A stretch of DNA of 64,000 nucleotides from Candidatus Tidjanibacter faecipullorum (GCA_019116245.1 DXCC01000008.1:26484-90483), one strand, 5' to 3'; shown: positions 1 through 11,168, counted from the first letter of the stretch. Translations and numbers: made by a program. Notes: generated by a model not told the origin, from the sequence alone.

Positions 1-636
1 TGACGTTGGTCTGGGTGGTGTAGTGGAGGCCCCGCTGCAGGTCGGAACTCTCGAGGAGCGTCTCGAGGATCGTCTCGCCCCAGTCGCCCTGCAGCTTGCT
101 GTTGCCGCGCAGGGCGGTGGTCAGGTTGTTGGTCTCCTCGGTGATGCGGCGGTTGAGTTCCATCAGGTTGTTCAGCTCGGCCTTGAGCGTGCCGCGCTGG
201 ACATTCTCCTGGGAGTAGATCTCCTCCACGCGCCGCTTGAAGTCCGAGATGTTGTCCTTCAGCGGTTTGAGCACCAGGTCGAGCGACTCGCGGTTGGTCT
301 CCCGGAACTGGCGCGACTTGCGCTCGAAGATCTCTTCGGCCGTCTTTTCGAACTGGAGCATCAGCATCGCGTTCTTTTCGCGGAGCTTGCCCTCCTCCTC
401 TTCGAGGCGGCCGCGCAGCGCATCGGCGTCCTTGCGGGCGGCCACCAGGTCGAGATCGGTCGTGCGGAGCCGTTCGGTGAGCTCGGCAAGGCGGGTTTCG
501 GCCGTCTGGGCACGGTTTTCGGCTGAGGCGGCCCGGTCGGCCGTCTCGCGGATGCGGCGCCGGGCGGCGGCCAGTGCATAGCAGGCAACGGCACAGGCGG
601 CGGCCAGCACCGTGAGGAGAATGTAGTACATGGTCA
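1..636 (-). CDS. rmuC: DNA recombination protein RmuC (partial, C-terminus off the left edge)
   Basis: Reverse strand reads MTMYYILLTVLAAACAVACYALAAARRRIRET...FERKSRQFRETNRESLDLVLKPLKDNISDFKRRVEEIY...GDWGETILETLLESSDLQRG; RmuC N-terminal TM, coiled coil and GxWGE motif. Confidence 0.9.
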
Positions 637-702
637 TGTCGGATTTCGGAATGAATTGCGGCGTCAAGCCGCCCAAAGTTACCGTTTTTCCACAAATTGG
701 CT

Positions 703-710
703 TACCTTTG
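703..710 (+). promoter_or_regulatory. Bacteroidetes -7 element TACCTTTG upstream of rpe
   Basis: TAnnTTTG match 27 nt before the rpe ATG. Confidence 0.5.
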
Positions 711-737
711 CCGCCGATAAATCTTTCATCGCAGCCT

Positions 738-1403
738 ATGGCACGTATTATATCTCCTTCCATGCTTTCGGCCGATTTCGGCCACCTCGACCGCGACACG
801 CGCATGATTCACGAGAGCGCCGCCGAGTGGATTCACATCGACGTGATGGACGGTGTCTTCGTCCCCAACATCTCGTTCGGATTTCCCGTGATGAAGCCCA
901 TCCGCCGCGCCAGCGACAAGTTCCTCGACGTGCATCTGATGATCGTCGAGCCGGAGAAGTACCTCAAGCGCTTCGCCGAGGCGGGAGCCGATCTGATTAC
1001 GTTCCACTACGAGGCGACCGACGATCCCCGCGGCGCCATCCGCATCATCAAGGAGTGCGGCAAGAAGGCCGGTATCTCCATCAAGCCCGCCACGCCGGTG
1101 AGCGTGCTGGAGCCCCTGCTGGAGGAGCTGGACCTCGTGCTGATCATGAGCGTCGAGCCCGGTTTCGGAGGCCAGAGCTTCATTCCCGCCAGCCGCGACA
1201 AGGTGCGCCAGCTGCGCCGCATGATCGACGAGCACGCCCTGCCGGTGATGATCGAGATCGACGGCGGGGTTTCGGCTGCCAATGCGGGCGACCTCTTTGC
1301 CGACGGCTGCGACGCCCTGGTGGCCGGCAGTGCGGTGTTCGGTGCTCCCGATCCGCAGGCCGAGATCGTCCGGATGCTCGAGGCGAAGCCTTCGGATCGG
1401 TAG
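738..1403 (+). CDS. rpe: Ribulose-phosphate 3-epimerase
   Basis: MARIISPSMLSADFGHL...HIDVMDGVFVPNISFG...HLMIVEPEKY...MSVEPGFGGQSF...IDGGV. Confidence 0.97.
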   Translation: MARIISPSMLSADFGHLDRDTRMIHESAAEWIHIDVMDGVFVPNISFGFPVMKPIRRASDKFLDVHLMIVEPEKYLKRFAEAGADLITFHYEATDDPRGAIRIIKECGKKAGISIKPATPVSVLEPLLEELDLVLIMSVEPGFGGQSFIPASRDKVRQLRRMIDEHALPVMIEIDGGVSAANAGDLFADGCDALVAGSAVFGAPDPQAEIVRMLEAKPSDR

Positions 1404-1519
1404 TTCGGTCCGGCCGGAATGATGGACGCGGGGCGGCTCCGGCGGAGTTGCTCCGGGGCGGGGAGCGTGTGCCCTCCGCCCGAAATGGTTTGGAAAAGAG
1501 AGAAAAAGAGAAATAACGG

Positions 1520-3481
<1,962 letters not shown>

Positions 3482-3523
3482 GCGCGCGGCACAGTACGAA
3501 CCACGCTAATTCTTTCGGAGACG

Positions 3524-4252
3524 ATGGAAACTATCATTTTCGGTATCCGTCCGGTGGCCGAGGCCATCCAGTCGGGCCGTCAGCTCGAAAAGCTGTATAT
3601 CAGGAAGGGGGCCGAAGGGCAGCTCATGACCGAGTTCAAGGATCTGTGCTGGCGCCACAGGGTGCGCTGGCAGGAGGTGCCGGTCGAGAAGCTCAACCGC
3701 CTCACCCGCGGTAATCACCAGGGGGTCGTGGCGCAGATCGCCGCCATCGAATACGTCGCCCTGCAGGACATCCTCGACCGGGTGCCCGATGACGAGACCA
3801 CGCTGATCGTGGTCTTCGACGGGGTGACCGACGTGCGCAACTTCGGCGCCATTGCCCGCAGTGCGGAGTGTGCCGGCGCCCACGGTCTGATCGTGCCCCT
3901 CAAAAACGCCGCGCCGGTGAATGCCGATGCCATCAAGGCTTCGGCCGGTGCCTTGAACAAGATCCCCGTTCACCGGGCCGGAAGCATCCGCAATACCCTC
4001 AAGTATCTGGCCGAGACGGGCATGCAGATCGTGGCCGCCACCGAAAAGTCGCGCACGCTGATCTACGATGCCGACCTGACCCGGCCCACCGTGATCGTGA
4101 TGGGCAGCGAGGATACGGGCATCTCGAAGGAGGTGCTGAAGCTCTGCAACGTGCAGCTGGCCGTGCCGATCATCGGCTCGATCGAGTCGCTCAACGTCTC
4201 CGCCGCCGCCGCCGTCATGCTCTTCGAGGCGGTGCGCCAGCGCATCCATTGA
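3524..4252 (+). CDS. rlmB: 23S rRNA (guanosine(2251)-2'-O)-methyltransferase RlmB (SpoU/TrmH family)
   Basis: IFGIRPVAEAI...FDGVTDVRNFGAIARSAECAGAHGLI...MGSEDTGIS...IPIIGSIESLNVSAAAAVMLFEA. Confidence 0.93.
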   Translation: METIIFGIRPVAEAIQSGRQLEKLYIRKGAEGQLMTEFKDLCWRHRVRWQEVPVEKLNRLTRGNHQGVVAQIAAIEYVALQDILDRVPDDETTLIVVFDGVTDVRNFGAIARSAECAGAHGLIVPLKNAAPVNADAIKASAGALNKIPVHRAGSIRNTLKYLAETGMQIVAATEKSRTLIYDADLTRPTVIVMGSEDTGISKEVLKLCNVQLAVPIIGSIESLNVSAAAAVMLFEAVRQRIH

Positions 4253-4262
4253 TTTCCGCACC

Positions 4263-4973
4263 ATGCAACAGGTGATCCGCCATCCCCGGATCGGCGAGGT
4301 GACCCTCTCGCGCACGCGCCGGGCCCGCCGGCTGTCGGTGTCGGTGCGTCCGCCCGGACGGGTGCGGCTCACCCTGCCGGCCCGCATGCCGCTCCGCGAG
4401 GGGCTGGCCTTCCTGGACGAGAAGGCCGACTGGGTGATCGAAACCCTGCGCCGGGTGGCCGAACGCCATCCCGTGCGGCTGCTTCTGCCGCCCTACCGCA
4501 CCTGGTCGCATGAACTGGAGCTGGTCGAGGCATTGGGCGAACGCCCTTCGGCGTGGATCACGGCCGACCGCATCCGGGTGGCGCTGCCCGCCGGCATGGC
4601 CCCCGAAACGGAGGAGGGCCAGCAGGTGATCCGCGCCGCCGTCGAACGGACCCTGCGCTGTGAGGCGAAGGAGGTGCTGCCCGTCATGACGGCCGAAATA
4701 GCCCGGCGGTTCGGGTTCCGCTACGGCCGGGTGACCGTGCGCGCCGCACGGGGACGCTGGGGCAGCTGCTCCTCGCATGACGACCTGTCGTTCAGCATTT
4801 TTCTGATGCGGCTGCCGCGCCATCTGATCGAGTATGTCATCCTGCACGAACTCTGCCACACCCGCTTCAAGGACCATTCGCCCCGCTTTCATGCCCTGCT
4901 GGACCGGCTGCTGGAGGGGCGCGAAAAAGCCCTGCGGGCCGAGCTGCGCAGCCATGCGCCCGAGGTGATCTGA
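4263..4973 (+). CDS. SprT-like/YgjP metal-dependent hydrolase (DUF45)
   Basis: RWGSCSSHDDLSFS...LIEYVILHELCHTRFKDHSPRFHALL: HExxH-type DUF45 signature. Confidence 0.9.
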   Translation: MQQVIRHPRIGEVTLSRTRRARRLSVSVRPPGRVRLTLPARMPLREGLAFLDEKADWVIETLRRVAERHPVRLLLPPYRTWSHELELVEALGERPSAWITADRIRVALPAGMAPETEEGQQVIRAAVERTLRCEAKEVLPVMTAEIARRFGFRYGRVTVRAARGRWGSCSSHDDLSFSIFLMRLPRHLIEYVILHELCHTRFKDHSPRFHALLDRLLEGREKALRAELRSHAPEVI

Positions 4974-5139
4974 TGCGGCGGATTTGGAGAAACAGACGGA
5001 AATTCGTACTTTTACGTGATTTTTAAAGGAGTGTGGCCGCAGGCCCTCCGCGTACGCACTCCGAAAGACGTTGCTAAACAGATGGAGATGTCCGCGCGGT
5101 GTGCCGTACGGCCGTTTCCACCACATCATACCAGTCGTT

Positions 5140-6315
5140 ATGAAGATCTTAATGCATGAACCTGCCGAGGAGCTGTTTCTCGGCGTGATACATCCCGATG
5201 CAGCCCTGTTCGCCGATTACTTCAACGTCGACCAGGCCTCGAAGGAACACCGCAACTACCGCGAAGAACTGCGCAAGGCAGGCGCGGAGGTAGTGACCGT
5301 CAGCGAAATCCTGGTGGACGGCACCCTCGATGCCGAAGGCAATGCTGTGGAGGGTCCTGCACTCGATCAACTGCGCGAATTTGCCGCCCAGTTCCTGACC
5401 TACAACACCGATGCCGTGCCCGACGAGCGTGCGCATCAGGAGCGTTACAAACAGGAGGTGCTCCGCAAGGCCAACCCCAAGGACCTGCTTCGCATCATTC
5501 TCCTCCAGCCCGAAATCGTGCTCTCGCGCACCCAGGGCAACACCGGTTTCGCCGCCGTGTACAAGGAGCGTCCCATGATGAACCTCTTCTACATGCGCGA
5601 CCAGATGATCGCTACCTTCAAAGGTATCGTGATCGCCCGCATGCACTCGCCCCAGCGCGAGGTAGAGAGCCGCGTGGCCGAATTCTGCCTCAACAAGATC
5701 GGCATGCCGCCCGTAGGACGCATCGCTGGCGAGGGCGCCTACCTCGAAGGAGGCGACTTCCTGCCCTTCGGCGAGGCCGCCTTCATCGGTTGCGGTCTGC
5801 GCACCACCCAGAAGGCCATCGACCAGCTCATGGAGAACGACTGGCTCGGCACCGACAAGCTGATGGTCGTTCACGACCGCTGGCTCGAGCAGGAGCAGAT
5901 GCACCTGGACACCTATTTCAACTGCATCGACCGCGACCTGGTGACCCTCTCGGCCAACCGCTACAAGGCCGGTCCCGACTCCTCGCAGTACCTCACCGTG
6001 GATGTCTACGAGCGCAGTAACGGAGGCCCCTACCGCAAGACGGTAGAGGGTGCCTGCTTTGTGGAGTATCTGGAGAAGACGCTCGGCGTGAAGGTGATCC
6101 CCATCTCGCGTCCCGACGAGCTCAACTATGCCAACAACTACCTGACCATTGCCCCGCGCCGCATCATGGTGGTGGCCGGTCAGTCGCAGGAGTTGCAGCA
6201 GGCCTTTGCCGACAACGGCGTGAACGCAACCTGGATTCCGCTGGCCAACCTGACCCGCGGCTACGGTGCGGCGCACTGCATGACGCAGATCCTGACCACC
6301 GAGCCGGTCTTCTGA
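5140..6315 (+). CDS. Arginine deiminase family protein
   Basis: MKILMHEPAEELFLGVIHP...NLFYMRDQM...EGGDFLPFG...TRGYGAAHCMTQIL: amidinotransferase/ADI fold with C-terminal active-site-type Cys. Confidence 0.85.
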   Translation: MKILMHEPAEELFLGVIHPDAALFADYFNVDQASKEHRNYREELRKAGAEVVTVSEILVDGTLDAEGNAVEGPALDQLREFAAQFLTYNTDAVPDERAHQERYKQEVLRKANPKDLLRIILLQPEIVLSRTQGNTGFAAVYKERPMMNLFYMRDQMIATFKGIVIARMHSPQREVESRVAEFCLNKIGMPPVGRIAGEGAYLEGGDFLPFGEAAFIGCGLRTTQKAIDQLMENDWLGTDKLMVVHDRWLEQEQMHLDTYFNCIDRDLVTLSANRYKAGPDSSQYLTVDVYERSNGGPYRKTVEGACFVEYLEKTLGVKVIPISRPDELNYANNYLTIAPRRIMVVAGQSQELQQAFADNGVNATWIPLANLTRGYGAAHCMTQILTTEPVF

Positions 6316-6338
6316 TCCCGGCCGGTTGCCGACAAGCC

Positions 6339-6372
6339 AAAAGCCTCGGGTGTTTCACCCGGGGCTTTTTTT
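6339..6372 (+). terminator. Rho-independent terminator after arginine deiminase gene
   Basis: AAAAGCCTCGGGTG-TTT-CACCCGGGGCTTTTTTT hairpin plus T-tract. Confidence 0.9.
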
Positions 6373-6732
6373 GTGGGCCGCTGTGGCGTGGAGGGACGGG
6401 AGAGGTGTTGGCCGCGTCATGGAACGGGCCGGGAATGGCCGGCCGATCGGACCGGGCAAGGGGCCATGCGGCCGTGGTGGGTAGTGCGAACCGGCGCGGA
6501 GCGGAAAGGCCCGTCATGGGGTCGGCGGGATGGAGGGGAGGCGAACCGGTGCCGGAGACCGACGTGGCTGTGCCTTTGGACCGGGTAGGACGCATCCATC
6601 GGACGAGCCGGAGGATGTGGGGCACGGAGTGTGCGGGGCCGTGTCGTATGGCCGTATTACATGATCGGGGAAGCATCCCGTCGGACACTCGTCAGGCATC
6701 CTGTCTGGTGTGTCGGCACGTGCGGGGAAAGA

Positions 6733-7638
6733 TCAGTCCAGCACCGGACGCAGTCCTTCGCGGCAGACGCGGGCGGCGTCGGCATCGGGCAGGCATTCCA
6801 TGCGAAAGACGGGGGCGACACGCAGTACGGCCGACAGGTTGGCGCAGACGCGGTCGAGCAGCGTATCCTCCTGTTGGAGCGTGGGTAGACAGGAGGGAAG
6901 TGTAGCTCCCAGGGCCTGGATGGCGCTCAGACGCGGCGACAGCCGGTTGTAGGGGGCGCGGCAGATGCGCACGAAGGCCCCCAGCGGGTAGCTGACATCC
7001 CGGTAGCAGGGGGTCTTGCCGCTCCAGGGCGTGCCGTAGACCGTCACCGAACCGTCGGCCTGCACGCGCAGGGCGGGGCCGTCGTCGTTGAGCAGGGAGG
7101 TGTCCGGCAGGTTTTCGAGCCACAGGCGCGAGTGGGTGGACTTGCCCGTGCCCGATTCTCCGAGGAAGAGGACCGCCTTGCCCGCGCAGACGACCGTTGA
7201 GGAGTGGATCAGCAGAAAGCCTTGCTCCAGGACGGCCAGCGAGAGGGCGAAGACGAGCAGGTGGTCGAGAATGTGGCGGGGCGGCGCGATGCCGCGGCGG
7301 GTGAGGTCGGAGGCGAAACGGAAACGTCCGTCTACCTCACGTACCCCCTCGAGCGAGAAGGTGCGCCTCGAGGGACCGTGGGTGATGGTCAGCAGGTAGC
7401 GGTTGCCGTAGATGCGCAGCCGGGCGGGGCTGTCGGTCAGCGCGTAGTCGAACGTGCGCAGCGGCTCATCGGCGGGCAGCTCCAGAGAGGCGTCCGCATC
7501 GAGGAGGAACAGCAGCTCCTCACCGTCCGTTTCGGTACGGAAAAAGGGGGTATAGTTGGCCGCCATCAGCTGGCGGAGGGCACTCTCCCGGTCGGACTGG
7601 ATGCCGAACCGGAAATCGGCGATTTGCAGGAGAATCAT
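6733..7638 (-). CDS. HPr kinase/PEPCK-like ATP-binding protein (RiPP-associated HprK-like kinase family)
   Basis: FLLIHSSTVVCAGKAVLFLGESGTGKSTHSRLWLENL...LLNDDGPALR...GTPWSGKTPCYRDVSYPL; P-loop GESGTGKS typical of HprK-like proteins neighbouring PqqD. Confidence 0.8.
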   Translation of the reverse strand: MILLQIADFRFGIQSDRESALRQLMAANYTPFFRTETDGEELLFLLDADASLELPADEPLRTFDYALTDSPARLRIYGNRYLLTITHGPSRRTFSLEGVREVDGRFRFASDLTRRGIAPPRHILDHLLVFALSLAVLEQGFLLIHSSTVVCAGKAVLFLGESGTGKSTHSRLWLENLPDTSLLNDDGPALRVQADGSVTVYGTPWSGKTPCYRDVSYPLGAFVRICRAPYNRLSPRLSAIQALGATLPSCLPTLQQEDTLLDRVCANLSAVLRVAPVFRMECLPDADAARVCREGLRPVLD

Positions 7639-7911
7639 GGCGTGCAGGTGTTGAAAGCGGGACGCAGCGCGGCGGTTGTAGACCGGTCGGGGTCGTGTAT
7701 GCCGGATTGGTCGGTCATCGGGTTTCGGACGTCGGGTCGGGCGAATCGGTTTCGCGCCGGGGCCGAGACGGACGGGCGTTTCGGTCGTTTCGGGCTGTCG
7801 GGCCGATCGGGGACAATCCCGGTCGGGAAAAGCGTCCGCGAAACCGCAAACGATGGAAGGACGGCAGCGTGCCGGACCGCGTGGCCGAAGGAGATGCCGG
7901 TCGGCGGGGCG

Positions 7912-8181
7912 TCAATCCTCGAGCAGATCGGCTTTGCGCAGGGAAGCAATCCACGCCTCGGCATCGCGGAGGGCGGTCGGGCGTTCCACCTCGTAGTGGG
8001 CCACCAGCAGGTCGGCCACCGCTTCGGCGTCGAAGGTTTTGCCCTCGAGCTGCTGCCACAGCCAGACGGAGGTGTCGTTCAGGGAGATGATGCGGGTGAG
8101 GTTGACGTGGAGCTGGCCGACGGAGACGATCACGTGCTCGCCGGCGATGTCGCGTATTTTGTAGCCTGGTTTGATTCTCAT
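7912..8181 (-). CDS. PqqD family protein (RiPP recognition element-like)
   Basis: MRIKPGYKIRDIAGEHVIVSVGQ...NLTRIISLNDTSVWLWQQLEGKTFDAEAVADLLVAHYEV...: PqqD/RRE pattern 'LNdtaaflWe.leg..t.eeia..l'. Confidence 0.85.
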   Translation of the reverse strand: MRIKPGYKIRDIAGEHVIVSVGQLHVNLTRIISLNDTSVWLWQQLEGKTFDAEAVADLLVAHYEVERPTALRDAEAWIASLRKADLLED

Positions 8182-8389
8182 GATTCGAAGGTTGGGGTGT
8201 CGGACGATCGGTGCCGACAGCTAACAAAATTAACGATTCTTTTCCGAACCGCAAAACGCTCCGTGGTGTGGTCGGCTATCTGGCTGATAACGAGCGTAAA
8301 TGCCTTTTCAGGAGGGAGGACGGTGCGGTCGGGAGGCAAAAAAGATGAAAAAAAAGTGGCCGAAAATTAGGAGGAAACGATTTTTTGTC

Positions 8390-8397
8390 TACCTTTG
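8390..8397 (+). promoter_or_regulatory. -7 element TACCTTTG upstream of tRNA-Leu
   Basis: TAnnTTTG motif about 50 nt upstream of the tRNA. Confidence 0.5.
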
Positions 8398-8442
8398 CAT
8401 CCCGTTAGACGATCACAACGATGTTTGACATCTACCGGCCAC

Positions 8443-8529
8443 GCCCAGGTGGTGGAATTGGTAGACACGCTAGTTTCAGGTACTAGTGCTAGTGATAGTG
8501 TGCAGGTTCGAGTCCTGTCCTGGGCACCA
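8443..8529 (+). tRNA. tRNA-Leu (anticodon CAG), 3' CCA encoded
   Basis: GCCCAGG acceptor pairs with CCTGGGC; anticodon stem-loop CTAGT-TTCAGGT-ACTAG; long variable arm; GGTTCGAGTCC T-arm; encoded CCA. Confidence 0.97.
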
Positions 8530-8530
8530 G

Positions 8531-8566
8531 AAACCCCGCTTGACGCAAGTCGAGCGGGGTTTTGGT
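8531..8566 (+). terminator. Terminator after tRNA-Leu
   Basis: AAACCCCGCTTGAC-GCAA-GTCGAGCGGGGTTTT. Confidence 0.88.
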
Positions 8567-9261
8567 TTTTCTGCGCCGGGTCCAGCCGGAGCGGTTAGAG
8601 GATACTGCCGGAGCGGTCAGGGTGGCACAGCGGTGTGGCGCAGGAGGGGCGCAGTGCGGCGCAGGGGAACGTTGAGGAGAACGTTTCCCGTTGGGCTCGC
8701 CAGGCGGCTGCGACGGGGAGCGTGCAGTCCGTTGTCCGGATCGTGTGCCCGATTGCGGACGGCCGTGGTGAAACCTCGCAGCCTGTCGCGTGATTCGGCG
8801 GTTTCAAAGGCCGGTATGGGGTTTTCCCCCTGATTCCTGTATGGCGTGCTTATTGCAGGGTATGATGGCCTCATTGCGAGGGTATGGATGTCTCTGTGTC
8901 TCTTTGGCCCGGTTCGGGCTATTTTTAATGTGATTTGGGATGGATTGCGCCTCTTGTAGCGCTTTTTGGGCGGCCGGTTTGTACGCCGCAGTCCGGTGAA
9001 GGTTTTTCCGCTTTCGCCGCTGTTTTCCGGCCAGTGGAAGATGACTGTTCGCCTCCGCTTGCCGGGCAGGCAGGGTGGCTTCGGCGGGCAGGAACTGGTC
9101 GGGGTGGTCGGCAAGGTGGCCGGGAATAGTCGGGTAGGTCGGAGTTGGTGGCTGGGTGGATGCCGGGTAGGAATTGGCTGGGTTGGCAGGGAAAGGTAGC
9201 CGGGATGGCTGCGGTTGGTCGGGGTCGGTGCCCGCCTACTACTTCCGCTTTTCGTTCCCTC

Positions 9262-10095
9262 CTACGCTTTCAGTCCTTCGGCGGTGAGGCGGGCAAGGGT
9301 GCGGTCCAGCCGGCGGGCGGCGAGGTTGTAGTAGTAGTGTTCGCTGCACGAGAGCACCGCATGGAGGCCGTGGGGACCGAACACCAGCACCTCGTCCGCT
9401 TCGGCCAGCTCCTCGGCGGGCAGGTCGCGTGTTTCGACGGGCAGGTCGGCCAGCGAGCAGGCCTGTTCCAGCAGGCGGCGTTCGACGCTCTTGGGTGCTT
9501 CCGCAGGCAGCTGGGGAAGGGTCAGGCGTCCCTCGCGCACCACGCCCACGGGGTAGTCGCCGCAGGAGACCAGCCGGTTGGCCCGGTTGACGTGCAGGGC
9601 CAGGTGGAAGTCCTTGCTGCGGGCGAACTCCTGCATGTAGCGGTCGGCGGCGAGCGAGAGGGAGGTGCGGTGGCCGGCAAAGGGGACCTCGTAGTTGACC
9701 AGCAGGGCGGTCGGGCGGAGGCTCATCGTTTCGTAGCTGTGGCAGATGGTGGTCTCGGCGCAGACGATCAGCAGGTCGGGCTGGCGGAGGGTCCGCTCCT
9801 CGACGGCGGGGGGCAGGAAGAAGAGGCGCAGGGTGTTTCCCTGGCGGGGAAGCCGGTTCCGCTCCTGCAGGTGCAGGATACGGCGGCGGATGGCGGCCAC
9901 GTCGCAGGCGGGGCGCAGACCGTAGAGCGTCTCGTAGGAGGAGGCGGCACAGGCCAGGTGGGCGGTGAGGTAGAGCGGCCGGTGGTCGATGGTGGCCACG
10001 TCGGCATAGATGGAGCAGCCGGTCAGCAGCCGTTCGGTGTCGGCGGCCGGGACGAGGGTGTCGTTCAGCCAGATGGAGTCGCCTGTACGGGTCAT
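9262..10095 (-). CDS. Class IV aminotransferase-fold protein, catalytic residues apparently degenerate
   Basis: Overall BCAT/PabC layout (SIWLNDTLVP...FAGHRTSLSLAADRYMQEFARSKDFHLALHVNRANRLVSCGDYPVGVVREGRLTLP) but Lys and Glu positions substituted; 4-nt ATGA overlap with holA. Confidence 0.75.
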   Translation of the reverse strand: MTRTGDSIWLNDTLVPAADTERLLTGCSIYADVATIDHRPLYLTAHLACAASSYETLYGLRPACDVAAIRRRILHLQERNRLPRQGNTLRLFFLPPAVEERTLRQPDLLIVCAETTICHSYETMSLRPTALLVNYEVPFAGHRTSLSLAADRYMQEFARSKDFHLALHVNRANRLVSCGDYPVGVVREGRLTLPQLPAEAPKSVERRLLEQACSLADLPVETRDLPAEELAEADEVLVFGPHGLHAVLSCSEHYYYNLAARRLDRTLARLTAEGLKA

Positions 10096-11168
10096 AACAG
10101 GAAGATTTTCAGCAGCAGTTCGCGCAGCAGTTCACCTTCGTCGGCCGAGCCGTTTCCGAGTCCCTTGCTGCGCATGTCGCACTCGCGCAGCAGGCCGAAG
10201 ATGGCGAACACCTTTTTGTTGGGGTAGCGGTCGGCGGCCTGTTTGTATTCGTTGAGGAAGAAGGGGCTGGGAAGTTTCATCAGGGCGCACAGTTCGGTGT
10301 CGGAGGGCATGGGGGTTCCCTTGTGGCGGTACTCCCAGCGTTTGTAGTTGACGATGAAGATGCGCTGGAAGTGGGTGAACAGGGCGCTGAGGGTCACCGT
10401 GAGGGGGTTCTCCTTGGGGTTCCGGCGGAAGTGGTCGGCGATGAGCATGGCGCGGGCCATGTTTTTGTCGGAGATGGCGCGGGTGAGTTCAAAGTTGTTG
10501 AACTCCTTGCTGATGCCGATGTTGTCCTCGATGTGTCGGGCGGTGATCCGGCGGGTCTCTTCGGGGAGTCGGGTGAGGAGTTTGGTCAGTTCGTTGGCGA
10601 TGCGGGCGATGTCGGTGCCGAGGTGGTCGGTGAGCATGGCCAGGGCATCGGCGTCGATGGCATACCCCTTGGCCTTGATGAAGGCGCCGAGCCAGGGGGC
10701 GATTTCGTAGTCGCGCGGGCGGACCGATTCGAGCACCTCGCCCTTCTGGGCGCACTGTTTGTAGAGTTGGGTCCGTTTGTCGATGCTCTTGCCCTTGAAG
10801 CAGAGCACCAGGATGGTCGATGGCGAGGGGGCGGCGGTGTAGAGGGCCAGCGTGTCGGGCTTGCGCAGGGCTTGGGCCTCCTTGACGATGATGACCTCGT
10901 AGCGGCCCATCATGGGCATCTGGCGGGCGAAGTTGATGATGGTTCCCTCGTCGGTCTCCTTGCCGTAGAGGACGATCTGGTTGAAGGCCCGTTCCTCCGG
11001 ACTGAGCACCGAACCGGCCAACTGGTCGGCGATGGCGTCGATGAAGTAGCCCTCCTCGCCCATCAGCAGGTAGAGAGGGGCATACTGCCCGGCGGCAATG
11101 GCACTGCGCAGCCGGTCGTAACCGGCCGTGGTGTCCTTGAAGGAGGCTTTTCCGCTGCTTTTGGCCAT
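10092..11168 (-). CDS. holA: DNA polymerase III subunit delta
   Basis: APLYLLMGEEGYFIDAIADQL...LDLARQMPMMGRYEVIIVKEAQ-like N-domain...DIARIANELTKLL; HolA architecture. Confidence 0.92.
   Translation of the reverse strand: MAKSSGKASFKDTTAGYDRLRSAIAAGQYAPLYLLMGEEGYFIDAIADQLAGSVLSPEERAFNQIVLYGKETDEGTIINFARQMPMMGRYEVIIVKEAQALRKPDTLALYTAAPSPSTILVLCFKGKSIDKRTQLYKQCAQKGEVLESVRPRDYEIAPWLGAFIKAKGYAIDADALAMLTDHLGTDIARIANELTKLLTRLPEETRRITARHIEDNIGISKEFNNFELTRAISDKNMARAMLIADHFRRNPKENPLTVTLSALFTHFQRIFIVNYKRWEYRHKGTPMPSDTELCALMKLPSPFFLNEYKQAADRYPNKKVFAIFGLLRECDMRSKGLGNGSADEGELLRELLLKIFLL

Noticed and set aside
7635-7964. 109-aa minus-strand ORF between PqqD and HprK as a real protein
   Set aside because: Overlaps the PqqD coding sequence and has shadow-like Pro/Arg composition; only its short C-terminal part is mentioned as a weak candidate.
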